DNA of 6,641 bases from the NCBI GenBank assembly GCA_030836705.1, contig JAUPLZ010000073.1:1-6641 (forward strand). Reading direction: 5' to 3'. Under the pieces are notes generated by a model. The model was given only the letters and a program-made list of their open reading frames with translations. It had not been told where the DNA came from and searched no databases. Below, piece by piece: positions 1 through 5,346 of this stretch (the stretch's first letter is position 1; every line of letters begins with the position of its first letter). The stretch comes from Campylobacterota bacterium (GTDB lineage: Bacteria > Campylobacterota > Campylobacteria > Campylobacterales > SZUA-545). The translations under genes and the position numbers were made by a program.

Positions 1-1
1 G

Positions 2-214
2 GATTTTATCTACAGCATAGAAGGCGCTAGCAATGTTAGCAATCTCTTTGGCTCTTTCCTTGCAAAAGGAGACATAACACCTTTGCTAACATACGAAAGC
101 GATATTGATGCGCTTGATTTAAAAACAATTCAAAATGTTTCAAACAAATACTTTGATTCAAAAAATTCAACAACGCTAATTTTAAAAAAAGAAGCAGTAA
201 AAGAGGAGGAATAA
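2..214 (+). CDS. M16 family zinc peptidase, C-terminal fragment (5' end outside window)
   Basis: An open frame enters from the left edge in the frame starting at base 2 and gives 70 residues before TAA at 212-214. The visible tail (about FIYSIEGASNVSNLFGSFLAKGD, then a segment ending YFDSKNSTTLILKKE) resembles the end of the inactive C-terminal half of M16 (PqqL/mitochondrial processing peptidase-like) peptidases, where a helix that aligns with 'v..vaqkYf' is followed by a strand like 'stt.vlkp'. The zinc-binding HxxEH motif would lie upstream and is not visible, so catalytic status cannot be judged. The stop overlaps the dapA start as TAATG, and the last codons (KEEE) themselves encode the dapA Shine-Dalgarno site, so the two genes are probably translationally coupled. 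An M16 peptidase before dapA is the arrangement I recall from Campylobacter. The family call rests on a short tail plus context. Confidence 0.7.
   Translation, partial: DFIYSIEGASNVSNLFGSFLAKGDITPLLTYESDIDALDLKTIQNVSNKYFDSKNSTTLILKKEAVKEEE
204..209 (+). promoter_or_regulatory. Strong Shine-Dalgarno site of dapA inside the upstream gene
   Basis: AGGAGG lies 4 bases before the dapA ATG at 214 and within the last codons of the upstream peptidase gene. It is a full match to the anti-Shine-Dalgarno core, stronger than most sites in this window, and it fixes the dapA start. Confidence 0.75.
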
Positions 215-1104
215 TGAGCAATATAAAAGGCTCCATGACGGCTTTGATCACCCCGTTTAAAAATGGCGCGATTGATGAAGATACCTATATAAAACTTATT
301 AAAAGACAGATAGAAAACGGTATAGAGGTAATAGTGCCCGTGGGAACAACCGGCGAAAGCGCTACTCTTAGCCATGAAGAACACAAAAGATGTATAGAAA
401 TAGCAGTATCTGTGGCAAAAAACACAAAAACAAAAGTACTAGCAGGTGCTGGAAGCAACTCTACAAAAGAGGCTGTTGATTTGGCTAAATTTGCGCAAAA
501 TGCAGGCGCGGATGCTATTCTTGCCGTAACTCCTTATTACAACAAGCCGACACAAAACGGTCTTTATGAGCATTACAAGGCGATAGCAAATTCTATCGAT
601 ATCGATATAGTACTTTACAATGTTCCATCAAGAACCGGCGTTGATCTTGATCCTAAAACAGTAAAAAGACTTTTTGATGATTTTAAAAATATCGTTGCCA
701 TCAAGGAAGCATCAGGATCTATCGAAAGAGTCATTCATCTTGCAACCCTTAGAAACGAACTTACTATTATAAGCGGTGATGATGCCTTAAATTTTGCCAT
801 TATGACAAACGGCGGCAAAGGAACCATATCGGTAACTGCGAATATCGTACCGGATATGATAAGCGAACTTATAAAAAAAGCAGAAGAAAATGAGATCAAA
901 AAAGCACAAGAGTTAAATCTAGATCTTTTTGCACTCAATAAAGTTCTATTTTGCGAAAGCAATCCAATACCGATAAAAGCAGCAATGCACATAGCAGGAC
1001 TTCTTCCAAGCCTTGAATATAGACTGCCGCTTGTAGCTCCGACAAGTGAAAACTATAAAAATATCGAAAAAGTTATCTCAAAATACAATATCAAAGGATT
1101 TTAA
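214..1104 (+). CDS. dapA: 4-hydroxy-tetrahydrodipicolinate synthase
   Basis: This enzyme condenses pyruvate with L-aspartate-4-semialdehyde, the first committed step towards diaminopimelate (peptidoglycan) and lysine, in the cytoplasm. The 296-residue product has the normal family length and a complete (beta/alpha)8 aldolase-type pattern. Visible active-site residues are the GTTGES loop with T45/T46, the YNVPSRTG motif with Y135 and R140, and the Schiff-base lysine K164 in IKEASG; Y109 in TPYYNKP matches the tyrosine contributed by the neighbouring subunit. Residues corresponding to the lysine feedback site of E. coli and Campylobacter enzymes (S49, H54, H57, N82, E86, Y108) are also present, so allosteric inhibition by lysine is expected. 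The start is set by the AGGAGG site and the TAATG overlap with the upstream peptidase. The stop directly abuts the next gene. Confidence 0.97.
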   Translation: MSNIKGSMTALITPFKNGAIDEDTYIKLIKRQIENGIEVIVPVGTTGESATLSHEEHKRCIEIAVSVAKNTKTKVLAGAGSNSTKEAVDLAKFAQNAGADAILAVTPYYNKPTQNGLYEHYKAIANSIDIDIVLYNVPSRTGVDLDPKTVKRLFDDFKNIVAIKEASGSIERVIHLATLRNELTIISGDDALNFAIMTNGGKGTISVTANIVPDMISELIKKAEENEIKKAQELNLDLFALNKVLFCESNPIPIKAAMHIAGLLPSLEYRLPLVAPTSENYKNIEKVISKYNIKGF

Positions 1105-1878
1105 ATGAGTTTTGAAGGAAAAACACTTGTTTTAAGCGGTGGAACAAAAGGAATCGGCAAAGCCATTATATATGAGTTTGCAAAAGCCGGCTGCAACATT
1201 GCTTTTACTTACAACTCAAACGCCGATGAGGCAAAATCGATAGAATTTGATTTAATAAAAGAGTATGGCATAAAAGTAAAAAACTATCCGCTTGATATTC
1301 TAGAACCAGAAAACTACAAAGAACTTTTTAGTAAAATCGATGAAGATTTCGCAAGCGTAAACTATTTTATATCAAACGCTATTATTTCAGGCAGACCGGT
1401 TGTAGGCGGTTTTGCTCCTTTTATGAGATTAAAACCAAAAGGGCTAAACAATATCTACACGGCAACTGTTTTGGCATTTGTAGTAGGCGCTCAAGAAGCC
1501 GCAAAAAGAATGGAAAAAATAGGCGGCGGTTCGATAGTTGCACTAAGCTCTACAGGTAATCTGGTTCACACCGAAAACTACGCCGGACACGGCTCTAGCA
1601 AAGCTGCACTTGAGACGATAGTCAAATACGCAGCACTCGAATTAGCGGATAAAAAAATAAGAGTAAATGCTCTTTCAGGCGGTCCGATAGAGACAGATGC
1701 GCTTAGAAAATTTCCAAATTTTGACAAACTAAAGCAAGATGTCATAAGCAGAACCCCGCTAGGAAGAATGGGGCAGCCGGAAGATCTTGCAGGAATTGCA
1801 AAGTTTTTATGCAGTGAAGAGTCTTATTGGATAACAGGGCAGACGATAATTGCTGACGGCGGAAGCTCTTTTACATGA
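1105..1878 (+). CDS. FabL-type short-chain dehydrogenase, probable enoyl-ACP reductase
   Basis: A 257-residue short-chain dehydrogenase/reductase. The N-terminal nucleotide-binding loop is GGTKGIGKA (residues 12-20). The catalytic region has SS at 148-149 and Y159 and K166 separated by six residues. This Y-x6-K spacing is that of enoyl-ACP reductases (FabI, FabL) rather than the classical SDR YxxxK. From memory, similarity to Bacillus subtilis FabL is clear through the C-terminal half: AQEAAKRMEK, GGGSIVALSS, SSKAALE, VNALSGGPIETDALRKFPN, TPLGRM and GQTIIADGG all have near counterparts. The likely role is NAD(P)H-dependent reduction of trans-2-enoyl-ACP, the last step of fatty-acid elongation, but another carbonyl or enoyl substrate is possible. 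The ATG follows the dapA stop directly, with AAAGGA at 1093-1098 as ribosome site. The neighbour pgsA fits a lipid role. Many annotations would call this only 'SDR family oxidoreductase'; the fold is certain, the substrate is inferred. Confidence 0.8.
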   Translation: MSFEGKTLVLSGGTKGIGKAIIYEFAKAGCNIAFTYNSNADEAKSIEFDLIKEYGIKVKNYPLDILEPENYKELFSKIDEDFASVNYFISNAIISGRPVVGGFAPFMRLKPKGLNNIYTATVLAFVVGAQEAAKRMEKIGGGSIVALSSTGNLVHTENYAGHGSSKAALETIVKYAALELADKKIRVNALSGGPIETDALRKFPNFDKLKQDVISRTPLGRMGQPEDLAGIAKFLCSEESYWITGQTIIADGGSSFT

Positions 1879-2414
1879 TAAATTTACCAAATACACTTGC
1901 TGCCATTAGAATTCTTTTGGCGCCTGTTATGTTTTTTTTTCTTGTCGAGAGAGATAGTTTATTGCTTAAAGATATTGATATCTCATGGCTAAACTACTTT
2001 GCGGCACTTGTATTTGTAATAGCTTCAGTTACTGATTTTTTTGATGGGTATATTGCTAGAAAATGGAACCAAAAATCGGCTCTAGGCGCTATCATAGACC
2101 CGCTTGCCGACAAAATGCTCGTCTTGGCTGCATTTTTAGGACTAATGATGATAGGCATTGCCAATGCTTGGGCGGTTTTTTTGATTTTAAGCAGAGAATT
2201 TTTTATAACCGGTCTTAGGATAGTGGCTGCCGGCGAACACAAAGATATATCCGCATCAAATTCCGGAAAACTAAAAACATTTTTTCAGATTTTTGCCATT
2301 GGATTTTTGATGATGGATTGGCCTTTTGGAAACGAGCTTCTTTGGATTGCTGTAATTTTAACTATTTACTCTGGCATGCAATATGTTTTTTCTAATCTTG
2401 AGAAAAGTAAATGA
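1875..2414 (+). CDS. pgsA: CDP-diacylglycerol--glycerol-3-phosphate 3-phosphatidyltransferase
   Basis: This integral inner-membrane enzyme transfers phosphatidyl from CDP-diacylglycerol to glycerol-3-phosphate, giving phosphatidylglycerol phosphate, the precursor of phosphatidylglycerol and cardiolipin. The 179-residue length is typical. The complete CDP-alcohol phosphotransferase signature is visible: D54-x2-D57-G58-x2-A61-R62-x8-G71-x3-D75-x3-D79. The N-terminal NLPNTLAAIRILLAP and the REFFITGLR stretch (107-115) are characteristic of PgsA rather than of phosphatidylserine synthase. Hydrophobic segments around 12-24, 40-53, 81-105, 135-148 and 155-172 fit several membrane spans. The start overlaps the previous stop as ATGA (1875-1878) with only a weak GGAAG upstream, so translation probably depends on coupling. 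The end overlaps rseP in the same way. Confidence 0.95.
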   Translation: MINLPNTLAAIRILLAPVMFFFLVERDSLLLKDIDISWLNYFAALVFVIASVTDFFDGYIARKWNQKSALGAIIDPLADKMLVLAAFLGLMMIGIANAWAVFLILSREFFITGLRIVAAGEHKDISASNSGKLKTFFQIFAIGFLMMDWPFGNELLWIAVILTIYSGMQYVFSNLEKSK

Positions 2415-3466
2415 GCATACTCGTTTCGCTTTTAGTTCTTTCTGTTTTAGTTTTTATACATGAACTTGGACATTTTTTGGCAGCTAGAATTACAGGGGTT
2501 AGAGTTGAAGTTTTTAGTATAGGTTTTGGCTCAAAACTATTTTCAAAAAAAATAGGTCAAACAGAGTATAGACTTGCTGCGATTCCTCTTGGCGGCTATG
2601 TAAAAATGAAAGGTCAAGACGACATCGACCCTCTAAAAAAAAGTTTTGACAACGATAGCTACAATGTTAAAAATCCTTTTCAAAAAATTTTTATACTTCT
2701 TGCCGGTCCGTTTGCTAATTTTTTTATAGCATTTATTTTTTATCTTATTGTCGCTTGGTCCGGTTCGCAAACTCTTGGCACAACCATAGGAGAGGTACTC
2801 GACAACTCGCCTGCTAAAAGCGCGGGACTTATGAAAAACGACAAAATTATCATGATTGACGGAAAAAATATAAAAAGCTGGGGTGAAGTTGGAGAATATA
2901 TTCAAACCACACAAGGAACAGTAACCATAGCGATAGAAAGAAATGGCGCTCAGCAGCTGGTTTTTTTAACTCCTGAATACAAGACTGTCAAAAATATTTT
3001 TGGCGAAGATATAAAAAGAATGATGATAGGCATAGCTGCATCTGATGAACTTATAACGATAAATTATGGCTTTATTGAGGGAATGGATGTTGCGCTTGAT
3101 CAAACAATACAAGCGAGTATGCTTATAATAAAAGGTGTAGAAAAACTAATAACGGGCGTAGTTTCTGCGGATAACATAGGTGGTGTTTTTTCTATAGTAG
3201 ACTACACGGCAAAAGCAAGCGAAGCCGGAGTTGCGACGCTTTTGATTTTCGCCGCACTAATGTCTGTAAACTTTGGAGTGTTAAACTTGCTTCCCATACC
3301 GGCACTTGACGGCGGACATATTATGTTTAATCTATATGAAATTATTACAAGAAAACAGCCAAGCGAAAAAGCGCTATATAATTTGACTATTATTGGCTGG
3401 ATGTTGTTGTTTGGTTTAATGTTTTTAGGACTGTATAACGACATCAATAGGCTATTTATTGATTAA
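2411..3466 (+). CDS. rseP: RseP-type site-2 zinc metalloprotease (M50)
   Basis: An inner-membrane intramembrane protease that cleaves transmembrane segments of regulatory proteins or remnant signal peptides. The 351 residues carry the zinc motif H17-E18-L-G-H21 in the first membrane span, followed by the family motif FSIGFG and LGGYVKM. A single PDZ domain spans roughly 122-190 (GEVLDNSPAKSAGL, then NDKIIMIDG). The second catalytic motif N292-x2-P295-I-P297-A-L-D300-G-G supplies the third zinc ligand, D300. Further membrane spans lie near 93-116 and 325-343. E. coli RseP is longer with two PDZ domains; a single PDZ is common outside gammaproteobacteria. The start is ATG in an ATGA overlap with pgsA. 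All catalytic residues are present. The substrate is unknown: the classical RseA/sigma-E target is not known to me in Campylobacterota. Confidence 0.95.
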   Translation: MSILVSLLVLSVLVFIHELGHFLAARITGVRVEVFSIGFGSKLFSKKIGQTEYRLAAIPLGGYVKMKGQDDIDPLKKSFDNDSYNVKNPFQKIFILLAGPFANFFIAFIFYLIVAWSGSQTLGTTIGEVLDNSPAKSAGLMKNDKIIMIDGKNIKSWGEVGEYIQTTQGTVTIAIERNGAQQLVFLTPEYKTVKNIFGEDIKRMMIGIAASDELITINYGFIEGMDVALDQTIQASMLIIKGVEKLITGVVSADNIGGVFSIVDYTAKASEAGVATLLIFAALMSVNFGVLNLLPIPALDGGHIMFNLYEIITRKQPSEKALYNLTIIGWMLLFGLMFLGLYNDINRLFID

Positions 3467-3478
3467 AAGGATTATTTT

Positions 3479-4141
3479 ATGAATCTACATAACATAATGG
3501 AAAAAATAGAACGCTCAAGACTAAAAGTAAACGCTCATCACATAGTTCAGCTTGTAGCGGTCAGTAAATACTCTAACTCAAATCAAATAAAAGAGTTATA
3601 CAAAGAGGGTCAAAGGGCATTTGGCGAAAACAAAGTGCAAGACTTGGAAGAAAAATCAAATGAGCTTAATGAACTACCTATTGAGTGGCACTTTTTGGGT
3701 AATTTACAAAAAAACAAAATAAATAAACTCATAGAGTTATCACCGTCACTTATACAATCAGTCAGCTCCTTTGATTTGGCTCTTGAATTACAAAAAAGAC
3801 TAGAGGCAAAAAATACGACTATTGATGCCTTGCTTCAAATAAACAGCGCAAAAGAAGCTACAAAAGGCGGGGTGCAGCCAGAGGACGCAAAAGAAATCTA
3901 TCAAAAAATAAAAGATGGCTGCCCAAAAATCAACTTGCAAGGCGTTATGACAATAGGAGCTCATAGCGATGATAGAAAAATAATAAAAAATAGCTTCGAG
4001 ACAACATTTAAAATTTATGAAAATCTAAAATCTTCCGGTGCTTTAATTTGCTCCATGGGAATGAGTTCTGACTTTGAACTCGCCATAGAATGCGGAAGCA
4101 ATATGGTAAGGCTTGGCTCTATATTATTCAAAGATAATTAA
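3479..4141 (+). CDS. YggS/PLPBP family pyridoxal-phosphate-binding protein
   Basis: A cytoplasmic protein of the YggS/PROSC (PLPBP) family, which binds pyridoxal 5'-phosphate and affects vitamin B6 and amino-acid homeostasis without a known catalytic activity. The 220-residue length is typical. The cofactor lysine is K30 in LVAVSK. Other family motifs are FGENKVQDL, EWHFLGNLQKNK (usually H-x-IGxLQxNK), GVMTIGA and the phosphate-binding SMGMSSDFELAIECGSNMVRLGS near the C-terminus. The start at 3479 follows AAGGA (3467-3471) with a 7-base spacer, 12 bases after rseP, so it is likely co-transcribed. The protein ends FKDN shortly after the last conserved strand, where many relatives continue with FGxR; this is a short tail rather than a truncation. 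Family assignment is firm, the exact role is not. Confidence 0.93.
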   Translation: MNLHNIMEKIERSRLKVNAHHIVQLVAVSKYSNSNQIKELYKEGQRAFGENKVQDLEEKSNELNELPIEWHFLGNLQKNKINKLIELSPSLIQSVSSFDLALELQKRLEAKNTTIDALLQINSAKEATKGGVQPEDAKEIYQKIKDGCPKINLQGVMTIGAHSDDRKIIKNSFETTFKIYENLKSSGALICSMGMSSDFELAIECGSNMVRLGSILFKDN

Positions 4142-4150
4142 AACAAATTG

Positions 4151-4159
4151 TGCTATTGT
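4151..4159 (+). promoter_or_regulatory. Possible weak extended -10 element before the YceI gene
   Basis: TGCTATTGT reads as TG-n-TATTGT, an imperfect extended -10 (4 of 6 to TATAAT). It lies in the 37-base gap between the YggS gene and the YceI gene. A start point near 4166 would leave a leader of only about 13 bases containing the ribosome site. No -35 is evident, as is usual for Campylobacterota sigma-70 promoters. The match is weak and could be chance. Confidence 0.22.
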
Positions 4160-4166
4160 TAATCTC

Positions 4167-4173
4167 AAAGGAG
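4167..4173 (+). promoter_or_regulatory. Shine-Dalgarno site that fixes the YceI start
   Basis: AAAGGAG sits 5 bases before the ATG at 4179. No comparable site precedes the in-frame ATG at 4113, so this decides the start of the YceI-family gene. Confidence 0.75.
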
Positions 4174-4178
4174 TCAAG

Positions 4179-4754
4179 ATGAGATTGTTAAACAAAGTAG
4201 CAAAATCAGCGGTGTTTTTATTTTTAACAACGGGTGCGCTTTTTGGCGCAGAGTACGATGTAGATCGCTCGCATAGCAGTGTTGGCTTTAAGGTAAAACA
4301 CATGATGGTTTCTAATGTAAACGGAGTTTTTAAAGAATTTTCCGGAGCAATAGATTATGACCAGAAAACAAAAAAACTCAAATCAATAAATGGCGAAGTG
4401 ATTGCAAAATCAGTCGATACCGGCATAGAAAAAAGAGATGAGCATCTTAGAAATGAAGACTTTTTTGATGCAACAAAATTCCCAAAAATGAATCTAAAAT
4501 CCATAGAAATCAAAGGCGATAAAATAGTTGCCGAGCTAACTATAAAAAATATTACAAAAAAAGTAAACTTTGAATATGAATTTGGCGGCGAAGTAACAGA
4601 TCCTTGGGGAAATAATAGAATCGGACTAGAGCTAGAAGGCAAAATAAACAGAAAAGATTTTGGACTTACTTATAATAAGACCCTTGAAACCGGAGGTTTA
4701 TTGGTCGGCGATGAAGTTAAAATTCACATAGAACTCGAAGCGATAGAAAAGTAG
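4179..4754 (+). CDS. YceI-family periplasmic lipocalin-like protein
   Basis: Starting at 4179 gives 191 residues. An N-terminal signal peptide is visible: basic MRLLNKVAK, a hydrophobic core AVFLFLTTGALF, and probable cleavage near residues 23-24 before EYDVD. The mature part matches the YceI family: YDVDRSHSSVGFKVKHM at the start, a VNGVFKEFSG strand, the region with DEHLRNEDFFDATKFPKM, and a C-terminal segment with W, NRIGLELEGKINRKDFGL. YceI proteins form a lipocalin-like barrel that binds isoprenoid or other amphiphilic ligands such as polyprenyl quinones; the ligand here is unknown. A longer reading from an ATG at 4113 would overlap the YggS gene by 29 bases, lacks a ribosome site and would bury the signal peptide, so I reject it. 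The next gene begins only 9 bases after the stop. Confidence 0.92.
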   Translation: MRLLNKVAKSAVFLFLTTGALFGAEYDVDRSHSSVGFKVKHMMVSNVNGVFKEFSGAIDYDQKTKKLKSINGEVIAKSVDTGIEKRDEHLRNEDFFDATKFPKMNLKSIEIKGDKIVAELTIKNITKKVNFEYEFGGEVTDPWGNNRIGLELEGKINRKDFGLTYNKTLETGGLLVGDEVKIHIELEAIEK

Positions 4755-4763
4755 AAGGCAGAA

Positions 4764-5333
4764 ATGAAAATTCTACTAGTTGACGACAGCATAACACTAA
4801 GAAAAATAGCTCAAAGAACACTAAATGAGCTTGGATACAAGAAGGTATATGAGGCTTCAAACGGCTCTGAGGGGTTATCGATTCTAAAAAAATTAGACGA
4901 GATTGATCTTATTATTGTTGATTGGGAAATGCCTATAATGGATGGTATTGAATTTATCAAAAGAGTTAGAGCGCTAGAGAAGCATAAAAATGTAAAAATT
5001 ATAATGGCAACATCAAAAAACACAAAAGAGAGTGTAAAAGAAGCTATTAAAAACGGTGCCGATAGCTATATCGTAAAACCTTTTTCCGATAAAACCCTAA
5101 CGCCAAAAATTAAAGCCATAATAGACTCCATGAAAAAGCCACAAACAAAAGAGGAGTTAATATCTGTATTCTCAAACGAAAAAACATGTGATTTTAAAAT
5201 AAATGAAAATATAATAGAGCTTAGTTTTAAAAATAAAAAAATAAAGCTTGACTTGCCTTTGTTAATTTTACACGGAGCAATTCAAATAGAAGAAATAGAC
5301 AATGAAGAGTTTGTAATCGTAGAAAACATATGA
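4764..5333 (+). CDS. CheY-like response regulator with unrecognised C-terminal extension
   Basis: A 189-residue single-domain response regulator with an added tail. The receiver domain (about 1-118) is intact: acidic pocket D7/D8, phosphoacceptor D53 in IIVDWEMP, T83 in MATS and K105 in VKPF, with D60-G61 as usual. The protein should therefore be phosphorylated by a histidine kinase, which is not in the window. Residues about 119-189 are not an HTH, GGDEF or other output domain that I recognise; they read as a charged linker followed by short alternating hydrophobic strands (FKINENIIELSF, KIKLDLPLLILHG, EEFVIVENI), suggesting a small beta-rich domain for protein contact. There is no DNA-binding motif. 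AAGG at 4755-4758 with a 5-base spacer supports the ATG at 4764. The EAL-HDOD gene follows after 13 bases, and is the most likely partner or output. Confidence 0.9.
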   Translation: MKILLVDDSITLRKIAQRTLNELGYKKVYEASNGSEGLSILKKLDEIDLIIVDWEMPIMDGIEFIKRVRALEKHKNVKIIMATSKNTKESVKEAIKNGADSYIVKPFSDKTLTPKIKAIIDSMKKPQTKEELISVFSNEKTCDFKINENIIELSFKNKKIKLDLPLLILHGAIQIEEIDNEEFVIVENI

Positions 5334-5335
5334 GC

Positions 5336-5341
5336 AAAGGA
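5336..5341 (+). promoter_or_regulatory. Shine-Dalgarno site supporting a GTG start
   Basis: AAAGGA lies 5 bases before GTG at 5347, just after the response regulator stop. The domain begins at once (VQISFIGRQPI), so the non-ATG start is well supported; no in-frame ATG occurs between the upstream stop and the conserved RQPI motif. Confidence 0.75.
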
Positions 5342-5346
5342 TTTTT

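Noticed and set aside
36..384. Short reverse-strand frames across the peptidase/dapA junction
   Set aside because: They overlap conserved coding sequence on the other strand, have no recognisable protein features and no plausible start site.
1600..1625. Reading the SDR as a classical YxxxK enzyme whose tyrosine has become histidine (H162)
   Set aside because: A tyrosine is present at 159 at the x6 spacing of enoyl-ACP reductases, so the active site is intact in the FabI/FabL sense and not broken.
4141..4160. Small inverted repeat AACAA...TTGTT after the YggS gene as a terminator
   Set aside because: The stem is only five AT-rich pairs with a long loop, and no T-run follows. It would not form a stable intrinsic terminator.
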